A stretch of 64,000 nucleotides of DNA from Fuerstiella sp. (lineage in GTDB: Bacteria; Planctomycetota; Planctomycetia; Planctomycetales; Planctomycetaceae). Shown piece after piece: positions 9,003 to 19,781 of the stretch. The translations under genes and the position numbers were made by a program. The notes beneath the pieces are model-generated. The model saw nothing but the letters and a program-made list of their open reading frames with translations, did no database searches and was not told where the DNA came from. The number at the start of each line of letters is the position of its first letter. Within the stretch, counting starts at the first letter, position 1. The DNA lies in the NCBI GenBank assembly GCA_014238335.1, contig JABABI010000001.1:35242-99241 (forward strand), in the 5' to 3' direction.

Positions 9003-9618
9003 TTAGTTGAAATCCGTGTCTACTTCCGTGGCAGCGTCTTCAGGCGTGTCAGAGGAGGATTTTTTCTTCTTCGGTTGCCGGTTTGATCAGGAGCGATTCG
9101 ATTCGTCGTTCGATGATCCGGTCTTTCAACGGCTCCTTCTGCCGGATTCGCCGTTCGAGGTCCGCAAGTCGGGCCTGCAGAAACTCGATTTCCGCAAGCT
9201 GTACCCTCTGACGCACGTCAAAATCTTCCTGCACGGTTTGCTTCAGATCGGCAAGATCCTTTTTCGTGGCACCGTCTTTCAGGTATTGTTCGGCACGGGC
9301 GATGGCTTTGTCCTGCAACGATTTGCGGCGGTCCAGCAGTTGCTGTGAGGACATTTGTTTCAGCATATGCTCCGCGGCGACCACGTTTTCTTGGTTTCCT
9401 TTCAGGGTCACCATGTCGGCCGGGCCGATCTCCATTTCGACAGAATTCCTGTCTGTCTTCCGGCGTACCGTGGCTTTCGGTGGATTGGCTGCCTTTGCAG
9501 GAACATCCAGGACTTTCAGGATGTCCGGCAATTCTGCCTGCTGATTTGGGTTGCAGCCGTTGAAATCGCACAGTTTGTTGGTCCACCATGCCGCGTACGC
9601 CGGGCGTTGCAGCAGCAA
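9003..9618 (-). pseudogene. Decayed C-terminal remnant of a DUF1549-type protein with a coiled-coil tail
   Basis: The main open frame (9049-9618) begins in the middle of a protein: no ATG, and an in-frame stop 15 codons upstream. Its first segment (PAYAAWWTNKLCDFNGCNP) resembles the DUF1549 region of planctomycetal proteins. It then jumps abruptly to a helical, charged tail (QRVQLAEIEFLQARLADLE), as if a central block were deleted. At an A6 tract (T6 at about 9060-9065 on the plus strand) the frame ends early in EEEKILL. Removing one A instead yields EEEKSSSDTPEDAATEVDTD and a stop at 9003-9005, a more natural acidic end. I read this as a truncated, frameshifted relic; an unusual live gene with slippage is less likely. 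Confidence 0.5.
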
Positions 9619-9856
9619 CCATCGAAACCGAAGCAGATGTGGCCCACGTCGGGACTGTGAATATTAGTGTCACTGCATCGACCGTGATGACTACTCGAAC
9701 CGTCACTATTTTTTCATTTAGACACAGCTGTCGGCTGACGCTCGATGGGCCGCCAATCGAAATCTCTCTGAACACCGACGTCAAATAATGATGAGAACGA
9801 TGCTAAGCAAAGACAAACGCCCCATCGCACAAAGTCGCCGGAAGGTATCCATCTGT

Positions 9857-11215
9857 TCAGATTCTGACCGTCAGACCAGCGCGTGCAATGAGTCCAGTCA
9901 GGGCACATACGATCAGCGCCATCGCAATGGACCCCAGAATCACACCCGACGCTTCCGGCGCATTCTGATAGCTGAGTAATTCGTCTGACAACCCGCAGAT
10001 CGAAATCAGGGAAATCAATATCGGGTGCAGCAGATACGCGATCAGCGGATTTGCTCCCGCCGGCCGAGCGATGATCGACCACCGGACCACACCGCGAACG
10101 TCCATTACCCAATAGACGATTGTCCATACGGCACACGTTAACGCCGCACACCACAGACACCATGTCGGTGTTGCTGCGATCTTGTTGACGCCCGCGAAGT
10201 TGTCAAACACCAGGCCTGCCACAAACAGCCCCAGTACAAACATGGCCGCCCACTTGATTCTGGAGGAATGTTCATTCAGGTTTTGTGGCCCCGACAACGT
10301 CGTTCCCAGCAGACTCCCCGCCACAACGATCGCAGCTAACGATCCTGTGCAGCTTCCTAAATCCACAAAGTGGCCGACGAAGGAAACGGCGTTTTCCAGA
10401 AGACGAAGCAGCGGTTGCAGTGGATCGAGCCACACCTTGTCGGCGATTCGCGTGAAAAATCCTCCATCGCTCAATGCCAGATAATTGACGAACAGCAGTG
10501 CCATGGCGCCCATCAGCCATTCGCGGCGAGTGCGCAGCAGCAGATACACAACCGATGCTGTGAGATACGCCCACCCGATCAATCCCAGAATACCCCACCA
10601 CCCCGTTCGCAGCCATGTCCAGTTTGCAACGGGACCGATGAACATGACTTCCGTAGCAGACGGTTCACTGCGGTAGACGATCAGCAGAATGATAAGACCC
10701 GCTGCGCCTAACGACTTCAACGCGATGAATGTATTGCGTCGGCGTCCTCGTGCGGACGGAATCACAGACCATGCCAGGATGATGGCCACATAGCCAGCCA
10801 GACCCCATAACGGATTACCCAGAGTTTCGTCCCCGCTTCTGTTCAATCCGATCAGTCCCATGATCAGCAGGCCAATCGTGCGCGTCAGCACGTGTGACAG
10901 CACCTGCGTACGTGTCCTGCCAGTCGCAAGTGCTCTTTCTGCGGCCAGCGGAATAGATATTCCCACGAGAAACAGGAAGGCCGGAAACACGATGTCGGCC
11001 AGAGTCATTCCGTCCGCGTCGGAAGGCTGAATATGGTGCATCCACGCCGGAGCGGCAGTGCCCAGGTCGTTCACGAAGATCATCAGCAGGATTGTCAAAC
11101 CGCGGACCGTATCAACGGACGCGACGCGTTCGGAAGATGGTGCGTTCAACCCCCGGTTTGTGCGTGTGTCTTCCGGCGTGTCACTGTCTACAGAGGATTC
11201 CATGTGATCGGTCAT
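9857..11215 (-). CDS. Multi-pass membrane acyltransferase-like protein (DUF5009/HGSNAT type)
   Basis: 452 residues. After a hydrophilic start of about 28 residues comes the family signature RVASVDTVRGLTILLMIFVND, followed by about ten hydrophobic segments to the end. IVFPAFLFLVGISIPLAAER is also typical. Relatives (DUF5009, heparan-alpha-glucosaminide N-acetyltransferase-like) move acetyl groups across the membrane onto sugars. The activity of bacterial members is mostly untested, so transfer to an envelope or periplasmic glycan is inference. The start ATG at 11213-11215 is one of two close in-frame ATGs (MTDHMESS). It is monocistronic between a pseudogene and a 485-base gap. Confidence 0.75.
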   Translation of the reverse strand: MTDHMESSVDSDTPEDTRTNRGLNAPSSERVASVDTVRGLTILLMIFVNDLGTAAPAWMHHIQPSDADGMTLADIVFPAFLFLVGISIPLAAERALATGRTRTQVLSHVLTRTIGLLIMGLIGLNRSGDETLGNPLWGLAGYVAIILAWSVIPSARGRRRNTFIALKSLGAAGLIILLIVYRSEPSATEVMFIGPVANWTWLRTGWWGILGLIGWAYLTASVVYLLLRTRREWLMGAMALLFVNYLALSDGGFFTRIADKVWLDPLQPLLRLLENAVSFVGHFVDLGSCTGSLAAIVVAGSLLGTTLSGPQNLNEHSSRIKWAAMFVLGLFVAGLVFDNFAGVNKIAATPTWCLWCAALTCAVWTIVYWVMDVRGVVRWSIIARPAGANPLIAYLLHPILISLISICGLSDELLSYQNAPEASGVILGSIAMALIVCALTGLIARAGLTVRI

Positions 11216-11700
11216 TTATTCCGTCCCGCTGGTTTCCTGCCTGTCTAACTAAATCCAACGGCACCGGCACGATCTACGGGCGTGCATCAATGGCGGTGCG
11301 ACTGTGCATTGATCATGTACGCTTAGAGCTCATCAAGAAATGTATCTTTCCTGGTTCTGCCCCGTTTACCCATCACAAAGTGTACTCTGTCCGAAGCGTG
11401 ACTGCATATCGAACGCAAAAAATGCTGGCTTTATTAAAGCGACAACTGCGATCCGGGTCATTGAAAGTCATTGTGGCAGCACCTGGAATGTGCCGTCTTC
11501 AGTCACAGTGTGTCTCGCGTCGCACCGCTTTGAGAACCCTCTGAATGCCAGGCAGAGATATGCTGCGAAAAAGTGTTTCAGTTAGTCGGCCTGCCGGCTG
11601 ACTATTCATTATCGGTGCGGTTGTGGTTGAGGGTACGAATTACTGTTGCAAAATTACCGTTCCCGGGCGGCAGTCCGCATCCGATGGCGGCCGGCACCGC
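11216..11700. other. 485-base intergenic region
   Basis: It lies between two genes on the minus strand, so it should hold the promoter of the 11215 gene and the end of the 11701 transcript. I see no convincing gene and no domain in either strand. An imperfect inverted repeat (AGTCGGC...GCTGACT, about 11583-11602) lies about 100 bases beyond the 11701 gene end and is a weak terminator candidate without a T-run. Confidence 0.4.
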
Positions 11701-14700
11701 CTATTTGGGAGCGTTGCTAAGGACGTATGCCAGTAGATCGCGCGTTTCCTGATCCGACAGTTTTTTCATGAGACCCTCCGGCATGATCGAAACATCCAGC
11801 GCTCTCAGTTCTTCGATGTCATCTCTGTTGATGAGCGTCGTTTCGTTGTTGACCAGACGTATCGTGACCGTGCGCGGATCCTGTTTGTCGATCAGTCCGG
11901 TCACCGTACGACCGTCGCTGGTTAACACAAGAAAATTTGTGAATTCCTCTCGAATCGCGGCGCTGGGATCGACGATGGCGGGAAGCAGGAACTTCAGATT
12001 CGTTCGTTCGTAGCCGGTGAGTTTCGGACCGGTGCGACCACCTTCTCCGAACAGTGTGTGACAGACGCCGCAGTTCTTCCTGAACAGTTGCTGACCGCGA
12101 TCTGGATCTCCACTGTCCTGTTTGAGCAGTCTCGCCAGTCGCTCGATCTGCTGATGCTTTTCCTCTGACGTGGTGCTGCGGACTTGGCCCCAGTGCTTTT
12201 CGATCAGTTGTTTTATGTCCGCGTCGTCGTGGAGCGACATCTGCTGCACGACGTCCAGCGGGATTGACTGCGATTTGATACGGTATTCTTCGACCTCGGC
12301 CAGCAGACTAAGTGCCCACGATGTTCGTGTGGCCAGTACTCGCTGCGCTGTGCTGCGAACGCCGAGTTCATCCGGCAGAGTGGAATGATAGCGGCGACAG
12401 ATGGTCTGCCCGATCACCGGATCGTCATAGTTCGCCAGTGCCAGCATTCCGATTCGCTTGGCGGAGTAGTCCGCAGGTCGAGCCAGCAGATTCAGCAGCG
12501 GTTTGACGACTCCGGGCTGTTTGATCTGTCCCAGGATTTCGATGTACTGCAGCCGCTGAGCGTGATCGGATTTGGTGTCTGATACGAAACGGATGGCGCG
12601 GTCGATGGCCTCCTGGTCGCCCAGCCGCAGGCCTAACGCGAGGTCGGATTCCCCGAGACTTTTTTGATAGTCGGACAGCGCCTGTGCCAATTCTTCCGGC
12701 ACGTTTGTGATTTGTCGGCCGAGAAACGCTGCCTGCAGCCCTGACATCAGCAGGCGCGTTTCATCAGAACCGGGCGCCAGCTTCAACAGCCGTGCACATG
12801 TGATAAAATTGTCCGTTCCACCTGCCATCGCATACCGCTGCATGATGCGTTTCAGAACTGCGTCGCGGACCATGGGCAGGCGCCAGAACGCTGGTTCACG
12901 AAACAGATCCAGCACATCGCCACGGTCTGATTCCGTCTTCGCTTCAATGGCCCACCAATTCAGCAACGGAATGTGAAGGTCGTCCCGATCTTCTTCGCGC
13001 GCCAGCAGCTGCCGGACAATGGCCAGACCGTGCGTGGCAGAAAGTCTCTTCGCAGAAGAAGCCAGTTGCGAGCGGACTTCCGGGTCAGATTCTGTTTCCG
13101 CAAGTTGCGCCAGTTTGCTGCCCACGTGCGGTGTGACTCCCCGTGAATCGCCCAGTAGACGGACTGTCCAGCGACGCACGTGCGGATCCGTATGGTCGAG
13201 CAGTCGGCCTGCTACCTCGTCGTCAAACCCGCCCGACAGATTGAGCGCCCAAAGTGCTTCCAGCGACCGCGAGTCGTCAGCGCTGGCCGCAATCTGCCTG
13301 AGTATCGGAAGGACGGACGAATCAGCTCGTTCACCGAGCACCTGTACGGCTTTGTGCCGAAACCATTTATTCGGATGCGAGAACTGTTCGATCAGTTCCT
13401 CGTTCGACAGTATTGTCAGATCGAACGGTGCGATCGGTCTGGCGTTGCTGCCGCGCAGGCGATAGATCCGTCCGCTGGATTTATGCCAGTTGTCTCGAGG
13501 ATCTACGTGTGTCAGCCGACTGTCGTACCAGTCCGCCAGATAGACGCCTCCATCCGGGCCCACTTTAACATCAACCGGTCGAAACCAGCGATCGCTGGAG
13601 ACCACAAGCGGAGGCACGTCAACGGTCTTAAACGACGACGTATCAGTAAACAGACGACTGCCCCACACACGATTGTGCAGAGCATTGGCGGCAATCACCA
13701 TGCGGTGATAACGTTCCGGAAACCGGCCGCCTTCGTAGATGACGAAGGTCTGAGCAAAGCGGTCGTTGTCTCCCTCATGCCGCATGTGCTGGTAATAGCC
13801 GAACGCGTAGGGGTTCGTGAGCGGTCCGTGTTTGCCCCAGTTCTTTTTCGCGTAACCGCCCTGGGCATAATGCATCCCGCGGGTGGCCCCGTTGTTCGTG
13901 CCTGAAAAGATGCGTCCCTTTGAATCATGCTCAATACTGAACGTGTTCCCGCCGCCTTCGGCATAGACTTCGAAGACTTTCGTCACTGGGTGGTAACGCC
14001 AGATGCACTGACCTTTGAAGTGGACATTGCGTGTTGCTTCTGAATTGATCGTGGCTGTGGTCGTGCTGCCGTTGGCGCCGTAGAGCCAGCCGTCCGGCCC
14101 CCAGGACAGGCTGTTCGCAACGGAATGGGTATCTTCGAGTCCGAAACCGCTAAGATGAACTACCGGGTCGCCATCGGGAATATCGTCGCCGTCAGCATCC
14201 GGGTAAAACAGCAGATACGGCGGATTCAGCACCCAGATGCCGCCACGACCGACAACGACCGACGTCGCGATATTCAGCCCCGTGATCACGTCCCTGGATT
14301 TGTCGTACGTGCCATCGCCGTTTGTGTCTTCCAGTACGGTGATGATGTCCTTTCCCACAAAATGATTGGGTGGCGGTGGTGGCACTTTGTCAAACACGGC
14401 CCGCAGGTACTGATCGTATCTCACGACCTTCAGCCCGGCCGGAAAGGGGTACTGCCGATACTGCACAACCCACATTCGGCCGCGATGGTCCCAACTCATA
14501 AACAAAGGCTGTGCGATCGTTGGCTCCGATGCAATTAGATCGATTTCAAAGTCTTCGTGCACCTGGAAACCCGCCAGCGCATCTGCCGCCGAGGTAGGCT
14601 CGCTGTCGTCACCCACTTCTCCTCGGCCGGCGAATTCACGAATCACTTTCTCAACGTCCTTGCTGTCCGCAAGACCGGCTTTGTACTTATTCCGCGCCGC

Positions 14701-15618
14701 TGGCGACATGTCTGCCGTTCTTCCTGAGCCCGCCACAGTCTGACCGACCATCGGCAGATCCAGGCACCAGCGCACCGAATTGATCAGCATCCCCGTGAAT
14801 GTTGGCTGAGCGAAGTCGGTGGCGTGTCCGAGTGACGTATAGAATATGCGAGACTGACCGTATTGGTTGGTCCACGCGATGGGCACTTCGACCGGCTGAC
14901 CGTCGATACGCGTGATACCTCGCAGGATGACACTCGTTTTCGATCCGAGTTCCGAGGAACGATACAGCGTTGCCTGGCTATGGAACGATTTGCGACGGAT
15001 TCCCGTCATGATCGGGTGTTGTTCGGCACGCAGTTGTGTTGTTACATATGTGCCGCCCTTATTTCCGAGGTCCCCTTCGTAGTGGCCGCCCAGAACTTCC
15101 CGATCGAAGTTTTTCCATGCAACGTATCCGGCTGGTGGTTCCCCATTGCTCAGCGCGAACGCGTGACTCGACGTGCGAATCGCAATTAATGGCTTGCCGG
15201 CCTTCAGATGAGTTTGAACGATTCCCAGTTGCTTGTCCGTCAACGTTCGACGTCGCACGCTCAGGAATACGATATCTGCCTGCTCTACCAGCTCCAGACC
15301 GGGAAAGTGATTGGCGTTCTTCGGGTCGGCGGTGACGAAACTGCACCGGAATCCATGCGGCACCAATTCCTGTTCCGCAAACAACGGCAGGGTTTCGGCA
15401 GTCTTGTATCCGCGTTCACCGATGACGAACACTACGTGAGGCACTGAGGCGGTTTTATTCGCCAGCACTTCATCGCCGGCGCCCACGAGATCAACCAGTC
15501 CCGGACTCAGCACAATCACAGCAATCACTGCAAGGCGGCAGGTCGATTGAATCGTTCCGTTACCCGTGAGCCGTCCACCGGGAAAGCGACCAAATACTCG
15601 TGTCATTCTGCAGTCCAT
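11701..15618 (-). CDS. ThuA + PVC-type propeller + HEAT repeats + CxxCH cytochrome
   Basis: 1305 residues, exported (hydrophobic segment about 26-47). The N-terminal ThuA-like domain (about 60-290) has PHVVFVIGERGYKTAE, FFYTSLGHATD-type motifs and the typical end MLINSVRWCLDL. A PVC-type propeller/dehydrogenase-like domain (about 350-690) shows MWVVQYRQYPFPAGL, GRGGIWVLNPPYLLFYPD, GPDGWLYGANGST and VYLADWYDSRLTHVDPRDNW. HEAT-like repeats (about 700-1130) follow, then a c-type heme site C1183-G-V-C-H1187 with GRTGPKLTGYERTN and SIMPEGLMKKLSDQETRDLLAYV. The family is thought to oxidise sugar-type substrates and pass electrons to the heme, but biochemical proof is scarce. Its start faces the DUF1549/DUF1553 operon across about 276 bases, suggesting shared control. 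Confidence 0.88.
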   Translation of the reverse strand: MDCRMTRVFGRFPGGRLTGNGTIQSTCRLAVIAVIVLSPGLVDLVGAGDEVLANKTASVPHVVFVIGERGYKTAETLPLFAEQELVPHGFRCSFVTADPKNANHFPGLELVEQADIVFLSVRRRTLTDKQLGIVQTHLKAGKPLIAIRTSSHAFALSNGEPPAGYVAWKNFDREVLGGHYEGDLGNKGGTYVTTQLRAEQHPIMTGIRRKSFHSQATLYRSSELGSKTSVILRGITRIDGQPVEVPIAWTNQYGQSRIFYTSLGHATDFAQPTFTGMLINSVRWCLDLPMVGQTVAGSGRTADMSPAARNKYKAGLADSKDVEKVIREFAGRGEVGDDSEPTSAADALAGFQVHEDFEIDLIASEPTIAQPLFMSWDHRGRMWVVQYRQYPFPAGLKVVRYDQYLRAVFDKVPPPPPNHFVGKDIITVLEDTNGDGTYDKSRDVITGLNIATSVVVGRGGIWVLNPPYLLFYPDADGDDIPDGDPVVHLSGFGLEDTHSVANSLSWGPDGWLYGANGSTTTATINSEATRNVHFKGQCIWRYHPVTKVFEVYAEGGGNTFSIEHDSKGRIFSGTNNGATRGMHYAQGGYAKKNWGKHGPLTNPYAFGYYQHMRHEGDNDRFAQTFVIYEGGRFPERYHRMVIAANALHNRVWGSRLFTDTSSFKTVDVPPLVVSSDRWFRPVDVKVGPDGGVYLADWYDSRLTHVDPRDNWHKSSGRIYRLRGSNARPIAPFDLTILSNEELIEQFSHPNKWFRHKAVQVLGERADSSVLPILRQIAASADDSRSLEALWALNLSGGFDDEVAGRLLDHTDPHVRRWTVRLLGDSRGVTPHVGSKLAQLAETESDPEVRSQLASSAKRLSATHGLAIVRQLLAREEDRDDLHIPLLNWWAIEAKTESDRGDVLDLFREPAFWRLPMVRDAVLKRIMQRYAMAGGTDNFITCARLLKLAPGSDETRLLMSGLQAAFLGRQITNVPEELAQALSDYQKSLGESDLALGLRLGDQEAIDRAIRFVSDTKSDHAQRLQYIEILGQIKQPGVVKPLLNLLARPADYSAKRIGMLALANYDDPVIGQTICRRYHSTLPDELGVRSTAQRVLATRTSWALSLLAEVEEYRIKSQSIPLDVVQQMSLHDDADIKQLIEKHWGQVRSTTSEEKHQQIERLARLLKQDSGDPDRGQQLFRKNCGVCHTLFGEGGRTGPKLTGYERTNLKFLLPAIVDPSAAIREEFTNFLVLTSDGRTVTGLIDKQDPRTVTIRLVNNETTLINRDDIEELRALDVSIMPEGLMKKLSDQETRDLLAYVLSNAPK

Positions 15619-15894
15619 TTCATAGTTATTGCGGCCGACAGACTTGGCGTTCGCTGCGTTCCCCGGGATCTCGCATCATTCTGCAACGTCCACAATATCG
15701 GAAGGCACACTCAAATGCAGCGCGACCACAATCAAATTCGATGAAACGAAACGACGGCGTTTACGGGTTGTAAGTGGGGCATTCCGTGGAAAACGCTGTG
15801 TCAGGAAACCGCAGAAGTAGTATCTTTACATTCGGTCCTCTTTTCGGTGATAATGTCATTCTGCACACTTGCCTGCCTTCAGCGCGATCGCGCC

Positions 15895-18222
15895 ATGAAT
15901 TTTCATCGCTTCACAATTCCTGTTCTGCTGACCGCCTCCATCCTGAATGCTGCGTGCGCCGGCGATGAGTCTGCGTTGTCGTCGGCCGACACTCAGTTCT
16001 TCGAAACGAAAATTCGTCCGGCCCTGGCGAAGCATTGTTACGAATGTCATTCTGCGGATGCGAAGGAAGTCGGAGGCAAGTTGCTGCTGGACAGTCGTGA
16101 TGGTCTGCTGAAGGGCGGAGAAGCCGGGGCTCCGTTCATTGCCGGCAAGCCTGATGAAAGTTTACTCATTCAGTCGCTGCGGTATGACGGCGTTGAGATG
16201 CCTCCTGAGGAGCCTTTGTCGGAAGCCGTCGTCAACGACTTTGTGGAATGGGTCAGACGCGGTGCACCGTACCCTGCTACGGCGAAAGCTGAGGCCCAGA
16301 CAGCGGTCATTCATGATCCGGAATCGTTGTGGGCATTTGAGTCACCGAAAAACTCACCGATACCGAACGTGCAGAACACCTCGTGGGCACGCGACTCTCT
16401 GGATAGTTTTGTGCTGGCGAAGATTGAGGCTGCGGGGTTGCAGCCAGCGAACGATGCCGATCCCCGGACACTTATTTGTCGTTTACACATTGATCTGATC
16501 GGTATTCCGCCGTCATTCGAAGACGTTGAACGATTTGTGGCTGATCATGATCACGTCGGAGACGCTGCGGTCGAGCGACTCGTCGACGAACTGCTCGCAA
16601 GTCCGCAGTTTGGCGAACGCTGGGGACGACACTGGCTGGATGTCGCCCGCTACGGAGAATCAAACGGCAATGACGGTCTCGGCCGCAATCCAACGTTTCC
16701 TCATGCGTGGCGGTATCGCGACTACGTGATCGCCGCGTTCAATTCCGACACGCCGTATGATCGATTTCTGACAGAACAGATCGCCGGTGACCTGCTGCCG
16801 GCGGATTCTGACCAGCAGCGCGACGGGCATCTGGTGGCCACTGGATTTCTGGCCATGGCGGCCAAACCGGCCAAGGCGATGAATACTAATTTTGATATGG
16901 ACGTCGTCGCCGATCAGATTGATGTGATCGGCAGCGGAGTGATGGGCATTAGCGTCGCGTGTGCCAGGTGTCACGACCACAAATTCGATCCTGTGCCTGC
17001 TCGTGATTATTACGCGCTGGCCGGAATCTTCACCAGTTCTGAAACCATGTGGGGGACAGCGGCCCACGAAGGACTGACGGCTCCGAAAACGGATCTGCAT
17101 GTACTGAAGGCTGCGGCCAATGTTCCGCCACCGGAAGGCTTTGTCGAAACCGTTCTGGTACCTGAATCGAACACTGGAAAGCCAAAACCAATTCCGAAAT
17201 CCAAATGGCCGGTTGGAACGCCGCTGGCGATGGGCGTCCGCGACGGAAAGACGCCCGTGGACTGCAAGCTGAATATCAAAGGTGACGCAAAGAAACTTGG
17301 CGACGCCGTGCCGCGAGGATTTCTGACCGCGTGCAGGTTCGAATCCGATGATTCAATCGAGGTTGCCCCCAAGCAAAGTGGACGCATGGAATTGGCGCAG
17401 TGGCTGACTCGCGGCGACCATCCGTTGACCGCACGTGTGATGGCCAACCGTATCTGGCAGCACCTGTTCGGTGCTGGAATCGTCAGGACACCGAATGACT
17501 TCGGCGTCTACGGCGAACGACCGACGCATCCGAAACTGCTGGATCATCTGGCGATTCGCTTTGTCGACGAACAGTGGTCCGTGAAGCGAATGATTCGAAA
17601 CATTGTGCTGAGTCGGACTTATCAGCTGAGCAGTGATGCCGACGAGACGTTGACGGAAGCGGATTCCGGCAATCTGTTGCTGACCCGGCACAATCGCCGC
17701 CGACTGGACGCGGAATCACTGCGCGACAGCATGCTGAGAGTCAGCGGACAGCTGGACCTCACCGCGGCGGACGGTTCAATCATTCGGCATCGTGATATTC
17801 TGGTGAATCTTGCCGGCAATCTGCATCAGCCCAGCAATCATCGCAGCGTGTATCTGTGCTATCTGCGAAGTTCACCGCCGCCGGAACTGGCAGCCTTTGA
17901 TCTGCCTGACTTTACGGCTGTCACGGGGCAGCGCAACATCAGCACCGTTCCGAATCAGGCGCTGCACCTTTACAATAATCCGTTTGTGATCGAGCAGGCT
18001 GAACGTCTGGCTGCCAATGTGACGAAGAAAGCAGAAGATCAAAAAGTTCGGCTGCAATTTGCGTGGCAGCAGGTGTTTGCCCGTGAGGCCACGTCGGAAG
18101 AAATTGAAAATGCCGACGAGTATCTGCGATTGACGCAGAACGATTTGGAATCTGAAGAAAAAGCGTGGAGCAGTTTGTGCCATGCGCTCCTGGTCACGAA
18201 TGAATTCCGGTACGTGGACTAA
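15895..18222 (+). CDS. PSCyt1-DUF1549-DUF1553 secreted cytochrome-like protein
   Basis: 775 residues from ATG 15895, preferred to an in-frame ATG at 15847 because it gives a proper signal peptide ([20 protein letters not shown]). The PSCyt1 heme site is C48-Y-E-C-H52, followed by [12 protein letters not shown] and [12 protein letters not shown]1549 (about 150-385) has [20 protein letters not shown] and [23 protein letters not shown]1553 (about 500-745) has [40 protein letters not shown] and [20 protein letters not shown]. Three bases separate it from the DUF1501 gene, a pairing conserved in planctomycetes, so the two products very probably act together in the periplasm. The biochemical function of the pair is not established. 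Confidence 0.92.
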   Translation: MNFHRFTIPVLLTASILNAACAGDESALSSADTQFFETKIRPALAKHCYECHSADAKEVGGKLLLDSRDGLLKGGEAGAPFIAGKPDESLLIQSLRYDGVEMPPEEPLSEAVVNDFVEWVRRGAPYPATAKAEAQTAVIHDPESLWAFESPKNSPIPNVQNTSWARDSLDSFVLAKIEAAGLQPANDADPRTLICRLHIDLIGIPPSFEDVERFVADHDHVGDAAVERLVDELLASPQFGERWGRHWLDVARYGESNGNDGLGRNPTFPHAWRYRDYVIAAFNSDTPYDRFLTEQIAGDLLPADSDQQRDGHLVATGFLAMAAKPAKAMNTNFDMDVVADQIDVIGSGVMGISVACARCHDHKFDPVPARDYYALAGIFTSSETMWGTAAHEGLTAPKTDLHVLKAAANVPPPEGFVETVLVPESNTGKPKPIPKSKWPVGTPLAMGVRDGKTPVDCKLNIKGDAKKLGDAVPRGFLTACRFESDDSIEVAPKQSGRMELAQWLTRGDHPLTARVMANRIWQHLFGAGIVRTPNDFGVYGERPTHPKLLDHLAIRFVDEQWSVKRMIRNIVLSRTYQLSSDADETLTEADSGNLLLTRHNRRRLDAESLRDSMLRVSGQLDLTAADGSIIRHRDILVNLAGNLHQPSNHRSVYLCYLRSSPPPELAAFDLPDFTAVTGQRNISTVPNQALHLYNNPFVIEQAERLAANVTKKAEDQKVRLQFAWQQVFAREATSEEIENADEYLRLTQNDLESEEKAWSSLCHALLVTNEFRYVD

Positions 18223-18225
18223 TCA

Positions 18226-19581
18226 ATGTCAATCATGAATCATTCACGGCGCAGCATGCTGCAGTCCGCGTCCTGCGGTTTTGGCTTTCTTGCTTTGCAG
18301 GGTCTGTGCGCCCAGCAGGCTTCCACCGCGACGTCCGCTGGTCTCGCTGCTCAAACACCACCGCTGGCGGCGCGCGCGAAACGAGTCATCTTTTTGTGCA
18401 TGAGCGGCGGTCCGGCGCAGATGGACACGTTCGACTACAAACCGCAGACGGGTAAAAAGAAGCATCCGGGTTCTGTTGTTCGATTTCGTCAGCATGGAGA
18501 CAGCGGCCTGTGGATTTCGGAACTGCTGCCTGAAACCGCCGGACACGCGGACAAGCTGTGCGTTATCAACGGCATGTACGCGGATACCGGCATTCACGCT
18601 CAGTCGTTTCTGCAACTGCACACCGGCGAACGTCTTCGCAAACGGCCCAGCCTGGGTTCGTGGATCAACTACGGACTGGGGACAGAGAACCAGAATTTGC
18701 CCGGATTCATCAGCCTGAACACGTCCAAGAGTTCGATCTATTCCAGTGCTTTTCTGCCTTCGATTTACAACGGCACGCCGATTGGTGTGAACGGCGAAGA
18801 CATGTCGGCGGCGACGATCGGCAATGTGGTGAGCGAGCACCTGCCGCTGACTGCCAAACGCAGACAACTGGACTTTGTGCAGTCGCTGAACCGACAGCAT
18901 CTGCAGCGACGCCCCGGCGATGACAAACTGGACAGCGTGATTCAGTCAATGGAACTTGGTTTCCGCATGCAGGCATCGGCGCCAGCTCTGCTGGATCTAT
19001 CTGATGAGTCGCCGGAAACACTGAAAAAGTATCGTGTCGGTAAGAAACTTAAGATCGGCACGTGTCGTCCTACGGATTTCGGCCGGCAGTGTCTGCTGGC
19101 CCGACGCTTCGCAGAAGCCGGAGTGCGATTTATCGAAGTCAATCATGGCGGCTGGGATCAGCATAAAAATCATCGCCGCGACCTGAAAGCAAACTGCGAT
19201 ACCGTCGATGCGCCGACAGCCGCGTTGCTGGAGGATCTGGATCAGCGTGGTCTGCTGGAAGACACTCTGGTTGTGTGTGGTGGCGAGTTTGGCCGACCAG
19301 GTCTGACGCCGGACGACGGCAAAGACGAAACCGGCCACAATGCACGCGGTTTCACATTCTGGCTGGCCGGTGGTGGCGTTAAGAACGGGTATGTTCACGG
19401 AAAGACGAGCAACACCGGCGACAGAGCTGTTGAAGGCAAGGTCCATTTCCGAGACCTGCACGCAACGATTTTGCACGCACTCGGCCTGCCAGCCAACGAT
19501 CTGAAGTTCTGGCACGAAGGCCGCGACCACCGCCTGACGGGGCCGGAAGGCGGCAAAGTCGTGCACGAGTTGTTTGCCTGA
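18226..19581 (+). CDS. DUF1501 protein (sulfatase-like fold, Tat-exported)
   Basis: 451 residues beginning with a twin-arginine signal ([20 protein letters not shown]). DUF1501 motifs follow in order: [91 protein letters not shown], and [18 protein letters not shown]. The fold belongs to the alkaline-phosphatase/sulfatase superfamily, with metal-binding Asp/His candidates in these blocks, but it lacks the CxPSR site. The usual GGEFGRTP is here GGEFGRPG. Translation starts three bases after the DUF1549/DUF1553 stop. Tat export fits a protein folded with a cofactor in the cytoplasm. Substrate unknown. Confidence 0.92.
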   Translation: MSIMNHSRRSMLQSASCGFGFLALQGLCAQQASTATSAGLAAQTPPLAARAKRVIFLCMSGGPAQMDTFDYKPQTGKKKHPGSVVRFRQHGDSGLWISELLPETAGHADKLCVINGMYADTGIHAQSFLQLHTGERLRKRPSLGSWINYGLGTENQNLPGFISLNTSKSSIYSSAFLPSIYNGTPIGVNGEDMSAATIGNVVSEHLPLTAKRRQLDFVQSLNRQHLQRRPGDDKLDSVIQSMELGFRMQASAPALLDLSDESPETLKKYRVGKKLKIGTCRPTDFGRQCLLARRFAEAGVRFIEVNHGGWDQHKNHRRDLKANCDTVDAPTAALLEDLDQRGLLEDTLVVCGGEFGRPGLTPDDGKDETGHNARGFTFWLAGGGVKNGYVHGKTSNTGDRAVEGKVHFRDLHATILHALGLPANDLKFWHEGRDHRLTGPEGGKVVHELFA

Positions 19582-19781
19582 TCAACGACACACGTTTGCC
19601 AGCGCCGTGGGTAGTCGTAATTCGGTTAGACTGCCGCTCCGCGCTGAAGCGTGCCACTGATGACTACGTGCACGGGCTGACGTTTTCTTGAGGTTACGCC
19701 TGCAGCTTCAGGCAGCAGATATTTAGCGTTGGTCGATACAAGCACTCGGTGCGATCAAGCCGAACTTTGCGGCGGCACGCG

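Noticed and set aside
9619..9784. Coding extension of the DUF1549 relic
   Set aside because: One frame has a stop at 9664-9666; the other gives an open frame with no similarity to the family, so I limited the relic to 9003-9618.
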